DNA of 64,000 nucleotides from Thraustochytrium sp. TN22. Taxonomy: Eukaryota; Sar; Bigyra; Thraustochytrida; Thraustochytriidae. Below the pieces are notes generated by a model. The model was not told the DNA's origin and ran no database searches. It saw only the letters and a program-made list of their open reading frames with translations. A program made the translations under genes and the position numbers. Location: the NCBI GenBank assembly GCA_013306675.1, contig JABLUY010000126.1, forward strand, positions 1-64,000. Direction: 5' to 3'. Position 1 is the first letter of the stretch; each line of letters opens with the position of its first letter. Positions 1 to 10,200 of this stretch are shown here, piece after piece.

Positions 1-472
1 CGGAGCGGAGCGGGCGCCGCCGCCTTCTTCGGCGCCGCGGCGCCGCCAACCACGCAGGCCCAGGCGCCCCCCCCTGCTGCGCCGCGCTGCTCCGCGCCGC
101 GGGGCCCGCTGCCGCGGCAGGCTGGGCCGCCCCCCCCCAGCCGCGCGCCGCGCCTCGCGTTCCGCCCGGTTCTTCTACCCGGGAACGGATCTATGGTGTG
201 CGCGCTGGGGGAGGGGGGCGCGAGGAGTGTGCAGGGGGGCGCGGGTTGGCTTGGGCGCGGTTTGGTTGGAGGTTTTTTCCATCTGGCTGCACACTGCACT
301 GCTGCAGTGGTGTGGCACCGGGGTCGTGGCAGTCGCGTTCGGAGTCTGGAGGCTTGGACGAGTCTTGGACGGGGCTGTGGCGAGAATCCGACGAGCCTTG
401 GTGACGAACTGCCTCGGCCTTGGCGGCTTTGGTGAGCAAGCCACAGCAAGCTGCGCGGAGGACATTGCAGTT

Positions 473-505
<33 letters not shown>

Positions 506-555
506 GGAGCCTGCGACCGCCTGGCCGCGCGGCGCCGAGCGGCAGCCCGGCAGCC
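1..555. other. 5' flank of the STPG gene, no confident gene
   Basis: Very GC-rich sequence. One forward frame is open from base 1 to about 435 and reads as Ala/Pro-rich low complexity; it could be the tail of a gene beginning outside the window, but it has no recognisable domain. The last 80 bases hold a CCTG tetranucleotide run just before the STPG start codon, so this part is probably promoter or 5' UTR. Confidence 0.4.
473..503. repeat. CCTG tetranucleotide microsatellite
   Basis: Between seven and eight uninterrupted CTGC/CCTG units lie about 50 bases upstream of the STPG start codon. The same motif recurs upstream of several other starts in this window (31725-31771, 53057-53110, 62826-62976). 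Confidence 0.9.
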
Positions 556-1504
556 ATGTCGCTGCCCATCAGGTCGGAGCGCAAGACGGACCTGGAGCTG
601 GAGCGCACGCCGTCCGTGGTCGGGCCCGGCAGCTACGTGGCGCACGCCGAGTATGTGGCTCCGCCGTCCAAGACACCCTTCGCCACCTCCGGCAAGAGGT
701 CAGACCTTGTGGCCAACCCGGACCTGCCCGGACCCGGCGCGTACAAGACCGAGGCGCGCGCGCCGCACGTACGGCCGTCCACCACCAACAAACTCGGCGG
801 CTCTGGCCCGCGCCTCGTGCCGGTCGGCACCGGTATCACGGGCTTCGGCCAGTGCACCTACGTGCACAATCCGGGCGCCGGCGAGTACAACGTGCGCGAT
901 GCCATCGCGGGCAGCATGGACCGGAAACGCCAGCAGCGCCTGCGTCAGGAGCCCAAGCGCCACTTCTCCTCGGGTGATTTGCACGGCGCCGGCGCCACGC
1001 CCGTGGCCATTCCCATTCCCGGACGGCACTACGGCTATGACCTCGACGAGGGCACGGGCGAGATCAAGCTGCACCCGATGCCCTTTGTCGTGCACAGGGG
1101 CACGCGCGAGGACCACGTCGGCCCGGGCCACTATGACGCGGATCGCCGCATCCCGGACGCAGACAAGACCGTACGCTTCGGCCAGTCGCGCACCAAGCGC
1201 TCGCCCTTCGCTGAGGCCATGGAGCCGGCGCGCACGCTCGGCCCAGGCCCCGCGGCCTACGCGCACAAGAAATCGCTCGTTCCACGCTCGCAGAACGTCG
1301 GCGGCACCTCCTCCTTCCTCTCCAAGACGCCCATGGCGCACGAGGTGCGCCCGCGTACAACCCATGGGGACGGACGCGGGCCTTACCGCGCTGACCTCGG
1401 CGCCGGTGACCTCGTGTCCAAGGCTCGCCCCCGCGCCGCCTCCTCCCCAGCGCCAATAGCGGCGGCTGCTGCGGCAGCGACGTCGGCAACCAGAGCATCA
1501 GCAT

Positions 1505-1561
<57 letters not shown>

Positions 1562-3021
1562 GAGGAGGAGGAGGAGGGGCGATGGCGCCCCACAGCAGCG
1601 CAAAGATGGTGCCCTTTGGCAGCTCCGCGACCCGCGAGAACACGGTCGTGCGCAACGCGCAGACGCCCTTCACCATGCCGCAGCACATGGCCACGCCAGG
1701 ACCTGGCACCTACGGAAAGACGCGCAAGGTGTCTTGGCTCACCTCGCAGCTGCAAGCTCGGGCGGAGCGCGAGGCGCAGCGCCTTCTCGAGGAGAAGAAG
1801 CGCACGCGCAAGGTCCCGCGCGCCCCGCCTGCGCCCACCTCCACGGCGCTTGTCCCGGTGGCGCCGGAGACGACCGCGACAGAGACCACAGCCGGCTTCG
1901 ACCGCCTGGCGGACTCCAGCCTGCGCGTGAAGCAACAGGCGCCGCCCCCCAGCTCCTCGAGCCCGCTCCTCCTTCAGGACCAGGACAGCGCCCGGCCCCA
2001 CACGGCCGTGGGCTTCGTGCGCGAAGCGGTCCCGCGCAGTGTCTTCGGCTCCACCTCCAGAAAGACGTCCATCTTCGACGAGGAGTCCTCTCGAACCGCC
2101 GACCAGCCCGGGCCGGGTCAGTACAGGCCCATGCTGACGGCGCTCGAGCGGCGCATCGCCGAGGAGCGCGAGCTCGAAGAGTACCAGGAGCAGGTCGAGG
2201 AGGCGGTGCGCCTGCAGCTTGAGATGCAGCTCGAGGCGACACCCGAGTACTTTATGATGGACCCCGTGCGGCCGCGGCTCACGCCCAAGATTCTTCTGCA
2301 GCGCAGGCACAAGCCCTCATCCTCCTTCATGCCTGGGGCCAAGCGCCTCGCCTCATACGCGGATGAGAGTGCCAAGTCTGCGAACGGCCTGGAGGTCAGC
2401 AACGACCCGCGCTTCGGCAACGCGGGCCGTCGCGCCGCGGGCGGGCGCCCTGCTGCCCTGGACGCCACGCCGCAAGCCAACGCTGCCGCCGTCGACGAGG
2501 TCGCAAGGCGGACCGGCGCGGGCTTCCAGAGCACGGCCAAGCGCTTCACGGGTCCCGACGCCGTCTTTGGTACAGTCGACCTTGACATCCCAGGTCCGGC
2601 CGCCTACGGCGCGGCGAGCGGTTTCAAGACCAGCCCGACCGCGGCAGCGCGGCTCCAGCGCCAGCAGTACCAGGCCCTGCGCGTGCACCGAGGCGCCAAG
2701 GCCGCGGACACGCCCACGGACGTCGTCGTTGGCACCTCGCGGCCCTCCGCCTTCGTCCCCAAGTCCCAGAGTGCCGCTTCCTGCGGCCCGGGCACCTATG
2801 CAGTCGGCGGCTCCATGCTCAAGAAATCCTTCAACGTGACCATGACCAACGGCAAGTCCGCCCTCGTCAAGTGGGAAGCCAAGCGCTCCGCGCAGCAGCG
2901 CAGGCTCCACGGCTCGATGCACTCCGACGAGTCCTCCCTCTTTGAGAGCCTCCGCCTCGACGATGCTGGCCCACACCTCCTTGCCGAGCCAAGCGCCTCC
3001 GTCTCTGCCGGTGGTGCTTGA
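556..3021 (+). CDS. Sperm-tail PG-rich repeat (STPG/SHIPPO) flagellar protein
   Basis: An 821-residue protein built from dispersed short Pro-Gly repeats of the SHIPPO/STPG type: GPGSY (23-27), LPGPGAY (about 57), NPGAGEY (about 105), GPGHY (about 190), LGPGPAAY (about 229), TPGPGTY (about 381), QPGPGQY (about 518), IPGPAAY (about 678) and CGPGTY (about 742). In known families (ODF3, STPG1/2, CFAP-type proteins) these repeats occur in axoneme-associated proteins that bind or line microtubules, so a structural role in the flagellum is likely. A poly-Ala and poly-Gly stretch from an uninterrupted GCA run lies near residues 320-345, and a Glu/Arg-rich helical segment near 525-560. The ATG at 556 has a good context. 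The 3' end faces the METTL7-like gene across only 106 bases. The family call is firm; the exact orthologue is not resolved. Confidence 0.88.
1514..1558 (+). repeat. CAG/GCA triplet run inside the STPG gene
   Basis: About fifteen uninterrupted CAG units, read as GCA (Ala), followed by GGA/GGG codons read as Gly. It encodes the poly-Ala/poly-Gly linker of the STPG protein. Pure codon repetition suggests slippage and length polymorphism, not selection on each codon. Confidence 0.9.
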
Positions 3022-3127
3022 GGACTTTTGACTTGAAAGTAAAGAAGCAAACACTTGGACAACAAGGTGGAGACCGTCGATCTTGCGTGGTGATAGGACT
3101 ACTGACGCGCTCCTTTCTTTCGCGGGC

Positions 3128-4042
3128 TCAGCTCTGGGCCGCATCCTTGACGCAGATTCCGGCAATGAAGCGGTCGAGAATGGGAATGGCGAGCTTGGCC
3201 TCCCAGGCAGAGACCCGCCACGGGACAGAGTTGATGGCTGCGATGGTCTCGCGGTTGCAGTGGCAGCCGGCCATGAGGATGGTATAGGTCTCGGCGATGG
3301 AGTCTTGGATGTAGCGCTGCCAGGAACCACGGCCGTAGGCGATGTGCTCGACGAAGTAGAGCTTGCCGTTGGGGCGCAACAGCGCGTAGAGGTCGCGCAC
3401 AACGGCGCGCTGATCAGGCACCTCGCACAGGACGTTGCCGACGATGATGAAGTCAAACTGCTCCGGGCCGCGCTCGCGCAGCAGGTCCGAAGAGAAGCCT
3501 TGGTATACGCCGGTGAAGGGCAGATCAAGCGACTTGGCGCGGCGCTCAATGAGGGGCCGGAACGTGGGCGTGGGCTCCAGGCTCGTCACGCTCTTGATGC
3601 GGTCCTTGTGCTCAACCAGGTAGCCCATGTTGGTGCCGTCCCCGGCGCCGAAGTCCAGCACGTCGCCGTGGGCGGCCTTGAACAACTCACGCTTCACACC
3701 GCCGAGCGCGTGGTCCACGTCCTTCATCACCGTCGGCAGCATAATGGCCATGTACTTGTACTTGGTGGATTCGCTCCAGCGCAGCAGCGCGTACAGGACG
3801 ACCACCGAGGCGGCGACCGCTGCGCCGCTGCCGCCCAGAACGAGTCGAACCGCGCGCGAGCGCACGGCCGCGGCCACAATGCCGCCCAGAACCGCGCCGG
3901 CCGCCAGCTTTTTCGGGCCACTCGCCGGCTTGCCCAGGTCGACCATATCCTGCGACACACGATACGTCAGGCCGTCCACCTCGACGCGGGTGCCGTCTTC
4001 TAGGAGCACGCCTGTGCCATCGTTGTCCGCGCCCTTGCACAT
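3128..4042 (-). CDS. METTL7-like membrane-anchored SAM-dependent methyltransferase
   Basis: A 304-residue class I methyltransferase. Motif I is visible as DVLDFGAGDG at 127-136, followed by an acidic strand end (SLEPTP), a motif-II-like segment FDFIIVGNVLCEV, and a post-II helix with LRPNGKLYFVEH. The C-terminal GCHCNRETIAAI matches the H-x-x-R-E-T element typical of METTL7/TMT1 proteins, which are ER or lipid-droplet anchored and methylate thiol substrates in animals. Two hydrophobic stretches (about 47-60 and 66-88) precede the catalytic domain and fit a membrane anchor. Fold and cofactor are clear; the substrate is unknown. The ATG at 4042 opens a hydrophilic leader of about 45 residues. 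The gene is convergent with the STPG gene. Confidence 0.82.
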   Translation of the reverse strand: MCKGADNDGTGVLLEDGTRVEVDGLTYRVSQDMVDLGKPASGPKKLAAGAVLGGIVAAAVRSRAVRLVLGGSGAAVAASVVVLYALLRWSESTKYKYMAIMLPTVMKDVDHALGGVKRELFKAAHGDVLDFGAGDGTNMGYLVEHKDRIKSVTSLEPTPTFRPLIERRAKSLDLPFTGVYQGFSSDLLRERGPEQFDFIIVGNVLCEVPDQRAVVRDLYALLRPNGKLYFVEHIAYGRGSWQRYIQDSIAETYTILMAGCHCNRETIAAINSVPWRVSAWEAKLAIPILDRFIAGICVKDAAQS

Positions 4043-5286
4043 GCTCGCGTCCAGCCTCTCTGCCGGGCGCGCGAAAGCTCGCTCGGATCACGCTCCTCGC
4101 GTCTCGCCCCTCGCTCCTGCGATGCCGGTCTGGCCCTGGCCTGACTACCTGCCTGTCTGTCTCTCTCGCTATCAATGTAGTCGCTGCTGAGGTCCCAGTC
4201 TGCGCGTCCTTTTCAGGCTTATCTGGCAGGTGGCCGGCCACGGCGTGCCAGATGCCATCGTCATGCCGTGGCGCCACGCTGCGCGTCCTGTTGCGGCGGC
4301 GCGTACGACAGCGCGGGTGACGTTGGGACCGAGCCCGACACCAGCCTGGCCTGCAGTGATCATGAGACCGAGCGCGACTCGAACTCCGAGTCGGCCTCGG
4401 ACTCGGACCGAGCGAGCTGGGGTAGGGTCCTCACTCTCAGTCAGCACCCAGGCAGGCTGGCTGCGCCCGTCTGTCACCCGCGGCCCGCACCCACTCCCGG
4501 TTCTGATCAGCTTGACAGTGAACGCGTCGCCCGTCGCCCGTCGCGCCGATCCTTCGAGCTTCTGTCCGAGCCTCCGAGCCTGGGCCTGCTTTTGTCGTCA
4601 GTGCGTCGCGCGGCGTGCGTCGCGGGCACCTGCGGGCAGCTTGGAAATTATCCAAACCTCCAGCCCGTTCCTGGCGGTAGCTGCGCGGTGCCGAAAGGCG
4701 GTACTAGGCCTAGGCTACACTTTGCGGTGCCAAGATGTTCCACTGGCCGGACAGTAAAGTTACCGTGCGCCTAGCTAGGCCTACACCATGCAGACTCTGC
4801 AGCCTGCGAGCGTGGTGAGGCCGTTAATTGGTTCTGCTTGACGCAGCGGCGGCAGGTGTTGCTGGCGTTGCTGCCTCATCTCAGATTCACAGTCAGTGCC
4901 AGTGCAGCGCTCTTCGTGGCCGGAGGTCCCCGATGGGTGACCACGGCCGCATCCATGACCACCGCCGGCACTGCATGGCACACAAGCGGGCCCGCACAGA
5001 GGCTCGCTTTTTTCCCGCCAGGGCCAGTCTCAGTGTCACGGTTGCGGTGGAAATGGTAACCATGGAGAGCCTAACTTGAAGTTTTGCTTCCGTGCGGCGC
5101 TGCGTTGCGCTCGGCAGTCATGGGGGCAGAACATGGTCCTTTTCGTTTTCCTAAACATGCAGGGGCAGACTCACTGGCGTCTGGGAGCGTCCCTTCAACA
5201 GGAGGCGGGGCGCCAGCTTGATGTGAGGAGATGGTGACGGTGGCTGGATTGTCTAGCCTAATGAGGACTCGGATGGAGTCATCGAA
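4043..5286. other. Intergenic: METTL7-like promoter and CFAP36 3' flank
   Basis: No frame here has protein-like composition or a recognisable domain. The stretch contains several CCGAGTCG/CGACTCGG-type motifs (about 4387-4415), a CTAG-rich palindromic cluster (about 4705-4780, including CTAGCTAG at 4771) and, near 5000-5280, the likely 3' end of the CFAP36 transcript. Confidence 0.6.
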
Positions 5287-6513
5287 TCAGTAGCCACCGC
5301 GGGCAAGGGAGGCGCGCTGCTCGCGGAGCTGCTCGACCTGCTTGAGCTTGCTCTCGAGACCGGCCAGGCCGGTGGAGCCGTCAGACTCGATGAGGTCCTG
5401 CTTCATGCGGCGCGCAAGCGCATGGGTGAGGTGGCTCTGCTGCGCAGAGAGCTTGCGCGGCTCAGCGGCGGCCGCGGAGCCGGCAGTCGTGCTGTGCTTG
5501 GTGCCGTCGTCGCGCTTCTGCTCCTGGTACTCCTGGAGGCGCGCCTCGCGCTCGGCCTTCTTCTTGGCGAGCAGGCGCTTGCGCTGCGCCTCGAGGTGAC
5601 GCTTGCGGCGCGCGATGTCGGCCTCGTCGACGTCGCCGGTCTGGCCAAGATCCATGCGCGGGACCTGGCCGATGATCTTCTCGGCGGCCTGGCGCTGCTG
5701 GTCGAGGAGGTCGCGCTGCTCCTCGACGGCGGCCTGGCCGCTGATGGGCGGCAGCGCAGAGCGGTAGCGCACGGGGGTCGCCTTGTTGCTGCCACCGTCG
5801 TGCTTCGACTCGGAGGACGACTTGGACTCGTCCTGTTGCTTGCCCTCGGCGGCGTCGCCGCTCTTGGACTCCTCCCCACCGGCGGCGCCGTCCGCCAGCA
5901 TGGCGAGGCGCTCCTCTTCCATGGCGAGGCTGATGGCGATGGCGGCCTCGAGGTCGGCCTGCTCCTTCTCGAGAGCCGTCATGTCGCGAATGCGTTCGGT
6001 TTCCTCGCTGAGTCGGAGCGCGGTCTCCAGGTCGGCGGTCTCCTGGCGGCGCATGAGCTCGTCCTCCTTGGACTCGCCACTAGACTGCCGCAGCGCAAGG
6101 GAGAGCTCCTGTGCATCGTCCTCCTCTTCCTCGTCCAGCTCCATGAGCGCCTCCATCTCGAGCTCCTTGTTGCGCTTGAACATGATGGCCTTGAATGTGA
6201 GAAAGTCGTCGCAAGCCACGAGCTGCTCCACGATGCGGCGCGCCACCTCGGTGGCCTCCTCGCTGCGGTACGCCACCTCGCACGCCTCGTAAAAGTCGTC
6301 CGAGCTGATGCCCACCTCCGTCAGGTGCTGCGTCAGGAGGCTCTCTACGAGCTCCTTGAACTCCGAGTGCGCCTGCGTGTGCGTCAGCTTGTTCTCCTCC
6401 TCATTGTCGAAGATTGCGCACGTCTCGTCAATGAAGGTCATCACTGGCACCTCCCACGTCGGTGACTGCAGCACCTGGCACATGTACTCGAACACCCACT
6501 CCGGGTCGCTCAT
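5287..6513 (-). CDS. CFAP36: CFAP36 (CCDC104) homologue with ubiquitin-interacting-motif-like helices
   Basis: A 408-residue protein. Residues 1-125 match the BART-like domain of CFAP36: an N-terminal W-V-x-E-type helix, FDNEEENKLTHTQAHSEFK (35-53, compare FDDEEENKLTYTEIHQEYK as I recall the animal protein) and DDFLTFKAIMFKRNKELE. In animals this domain binds the GTPase ARL3, and CFAP36 is ciliary. The tail is charged and helical; 187-201 (DLEAAIAISLAMEEE) fits the ubiquitin-interacting motif pattern and 161-171 is a weaker copy. The C-terminal region repeats the basic, Arg/Lys-rich coiled coil of CFAP36 (RRKRHLEAQRKRLLAKKK). ATG at 6513. Shares a 770-base divergent promoter with the kinesin-like gene. 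Confidence 0.88.
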   Translation of the reverse strand: MSDPEWVFEYMCQVLQSPTWEVPVMTFIDETCAIFDNEEENKLTHTQAHSEFKELVESLLTQHLTEVGISSDDFYEACEVAYRSEEATEVARRIVEQLVACDDFLTFKAIMFKRNKELEMEALMELDEEEEDDAQELSLALRQSSGESKEDELMRRQETADLETALRLSEETERIRDMTALEKEQADLEAAIAISLAMEEERLAMLADGAAGGEESKSGDAAEGKQQDESKSSSESKHDGGSNKATPVRYRSALPPISGQAAVEEQRDLLDQQRQAAEKIIGQVPRMDLGQTGDVDEADIARRKRHLEAQRKRLLAKKKAEREARLQEYQEQKRDDGTKHSTTAGSAAAAEPRKLSAQQSHLTHALARRMKQDLIESDGSTGLAGLESKLKQVEQLREQRASLARGGY

Positions 6514-7283
6514 CGTGCGCGTCGCTTCTCTTGTTCAGCCACCACCACGTGCACCGCCGCCTGACAGGTGCTGCCTGCTGCGTCTGCTTCTCGTCGGGTT
6601 GCGGCTCTGGCTGCCCTCTCGGCGCCCACGAGCCCACGCCCGCCAGGTCCTTTGGCGTGCGGCGGCGAGAGCGGCCCTGCCTCCGCGCCGCCTTCCGCGC
6701 CGCCCTCTTCCGCGCCGTGCCGCGCCGCTTCGCCTGTTCCAACCAGTAGTTGCGCGGCCTGCCACTGCACGCCACCGAACTAAACACACAAGGCTCACTG
6801 TCAGTAACTTGGAGCGAGCAAGGGGAGAAAAGAAAAGAGAGACGCACAAGACCGCACAGCCCCGTGACTAGGCCGCCGCGCCGAGCCGCGCACACCCTCA
6901 GAGTGTCAGCGCGGTCGGCAGTGTGGCGTGGTGGCATCTGGCGACGACGACGCCGCGCTTTGTTGCGGCACTCTCAAACCAGCCATGATGCCCGCGCCCG
7001 CGTGCGCGCCCATGCGGGGCCGCAATCAGCGTGCCGAGCAATGGGGGCGAAAGAAAGCGAGCCCCGCAGGTGAGGGGGAAAGCGAACCACGGTGTGCACC
7101 GCAACCGACACTGGCACCGACATGGCTCTGGCACTGTGACTCGGACCGTAAGAACTCGGATGGCGCATGCCGCCGTTCGCTGCGGACAGAGCTGAGGCCT
7201 AGCGGTCGCACACGCCATCTGCGCCGCCCTGCGCCGCGGCGCGCGACGCGGCGCGCTGTCGAGTGCGCGAGTGCGGAACGACC
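6514..7283. promoter_or_regulatory. Divergent intergenic region, CFAP36 / kinesin-like gene
   Basis: The two start codons face away from each other across 770 bases with no convincing frame between. The sequence is GC-rich next to both starts, with GCGCC/GCGGC runs at 7225-7262 close to the kinesin-like start. Both products are microtubule/cilium-type proteins, so a shared promoter is plausible. No specific transcription-factor site was identified. Confidence 0.45.
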
Positions 7284-10200
7284 ATGTCGGTCGACGAGGA
7301 GGCGGCGACCACGACCTGGCTTGAGTGCGAGGACGACCAGGGCAATCGCTACTTTTACAACCAGGACACGGGCGAATCGACCTGGGCGCTCCCGGACGGC
7401 GTCGACGTCAAGGAGCTCGACGCCTCAGCGGCGGAGGATGCAAGCACGGACGATGTCGCAAACAAGACCAAGAAGGTCCTGCCACGAAGCCCGACAGAGC
7501 TGGCGCGAGAAGAGCTCGAGGCTGGGGAGAGCCCAGTTGAGGACGACCTCTTTACAGCCGACGCCATTGCCAACGCGCTCGCCGACGCCAGCGACGACGA
7601 GGTGGACTCACCCGCGGCCGATGCTGGACCGGCGCAGGAGAGCGTCCCAAAGCTCACAGCGTTTCCTAAACAGGCCGAGCCGGCGCTAGTCTCGTTGCGC
7701 GGGGAGCGCGACGCGCTGGCGCACAAGCTGGTGGCCGCGGAGAGCGCGCTCAAGGCTGCGCAGGTGAATATGACAAGTCTGGAGGGCCAGCTCCAGGCCA
7801 GCGCACGCGAAGGGGAGTCGCGGATGACAGCGCTGCAGCGGGAGCTGGCCGCCCTTACCGAGAGCAACGAGCTGCAGGTGGGACAGGCGCGTGCCGTAGC
7901 GAAGGAGCTGGAAGTGGCCCGCGCGGAGGTGGACAAGTTGCGCGCGGCGCAAGACCGCCTGGAGCAGGACACTACAATCTCGCGCGCAGCAACGCAGGCC
8001 CAGCTCGCAAAGTTGCAGTCGGAACGCAACGTTGCGGACGCCGCCATGGAGCAGTTACTGCACACCAAGGAGGACCAGGCGCAACAGATCAAGCGGCTGG
8101 AGATTTTGCTGCGCGTGGCAAAGGAGAAAGCGAGCGAGGATGCAGACTCGCGCGCGGAGCAGGCGCGCAAGGAGGCCGCCTTCCGCTGCAAGGCGTCGCT
8201 GACGCAAGCGCTCGGCGCTCTGCGGAGCCAGATCGAGGCAAGTCAGGACAAGAGCAGCCGCGAGGCGCTGGCTCGCGTCGCGGACCTGCTCTCGCAGCAC
8301 CACTCGGGCGATCAGACGTGGGATGGCCCGCTCAAGACGCAGCAAGCGCAGCTGGACGCGCTGGCGACCACAATCCGCGAGCTGCAGGAGCGCCTGCGCG
8401 CCCTGCAGCAGCGAGAGGCGACGCTTGAGACGCAGGCTCAGAGCGCGCGCGGTCTGGGCGCCCGCGTTCGGGAGCTCGAGGACGAGCTGGCGGCCGCGAA
8501 GCAGAGCGAGGCCGCCACGGCTGCGGGCGCTGTGGAGCGGCAGGCAGAGGTGCAGCGGGAGCTGGATCGGGCCGTGGACGAGCTGGAGGCCGGCAAAGTC
8601 CGCGAGGCGAAGCTGGAGGCGCAGGCCGTGAAGCTGCGGTCGCGCGTGCAGGACTTGGAGGCCGGGCTTATCGTCATTCCGCAGGTGGATCCGACCAAGG
8701 CGGCGGAGCTCGCACAGCTGCAGCGGGAGCTGGAGCAGTGCAGGCAAGAGCTCCAGGAGGCGGCGGCCGCAGCGACGAGCCAGCACGCGCGGCTTGAAGG
8801 GGCACAGGCGTCCGAGGCGGCGCTCAAGGCGGCGCTGGCGACGGCGCGCGAGTCCGCTGAGGACGCCGAGGCACGCGCTGCGGCCGCGGAACGCGACGTG
8901 GAGGCCGCCCAGGCCGAGGCGCAGGCTCTGCAGGACGCCGTCGAGGAGGCGCTTGCCGAGGCGCAGCTGGCCGGCACCGAGGCGGGCGAGGCGCGCGCGC
9001 AGCTGGATGCCGAACGGCGACGGCACTTTCAGGAGCGCTCGGCGCTCGCGTCGGAGCTGGACCTCCACCGACGCGCGGCCCAGGTCCGGGCCGACAAGGC
9101 AAGCGTGGGCTGCATCCGCGCCAGAGACCTGATCCCGACGCGAGCAGGTCTGCGGCGCAGCCGCGATGCGGTCGCCGACCTGCGCGTGCAGGTGGAGCGG
9201 GATCTGCACGGATTCCTGGACCACCTGCAGATGGCCAAGCGCAGCCTGGCCGAGCGCACGCTGAACGTCCCGGTCGTACCGGAGACCACCACCGTGGAGG
9301 ACCTCGGCGTTGCGCCGCGTGCCCTGGCGCCGCCGCCGACGCGGCCCACAGGCTGGGCCGCCCCGCGACGTCCCGCGGTCGAAGAAGAGGCATCGCTGAC
9401 GCTGTCCCCGGAGCCCTCGAGCCCAGAGGCGGAGACGGCGGCGGAGGCGTCCACCGGCAAGGGCTTGCGCAGGGCGCGGCGCGTGGCGGCGTACTGCCGC
9501 ATCCACCCGAAGATCTGCCACATTCTGAACTCCTCGGTGATCATGGCGAACCGTGAGGCGCTGGAGCTGTGCAACCAGCACGGGCAAACGCGTCGGTGGG
9601 CGCTGGAGGGTGTGGTGGACTCTTACGTGAAGAACGCGCAGACTTTTGACACACTGAGGCTCTCTGCGTTCTGCTTCGCTATGGACCCGGACAGCGCCTA
9701 TTGCGGCATCTTTCATGGGCAGCAGCACGCCGCACCGTGGCAGAGCGTCTGGGGCGACGCCATGGACCCTGGCCTGCTCGCGCAGACGCTGTACGCGCTT
9801 GTGCAGCAACTCGGGTTCTCGAACTACGATTTGGCGCTCGAGGTGAGCCAGGTGGACCAGGCGTCGAGTCGGCTCGTGTACCGCACGGACGGCATCGCGT
9901 GCAAGTCGCTCCGTACGGCGCAGGCGCTCGTGGACGGTCTGCCGAACCGGCGCGGCGCGGCGTGGGACGTGGACGGCGGGGACCCTGTCCACGATGACAA
10001 CGGCGGCACGGACACCGAGGCGGACGCGCGGCCGCAGAGCGCAAGCGTAAAGCGCGCCGTGCGCGGCAAGAAGCTGCGCAAGGTGAAGAAGCTGCGGCGG
10101 CCTGGCGGCAGATCGTCCAGGACGGCGGTGGTGCCAGGCTTGACGTCAGCGGCGAGGGGCCGCGAGGAGGCGTCTTCGTCTCTGGACAGCGACGAGGCGG

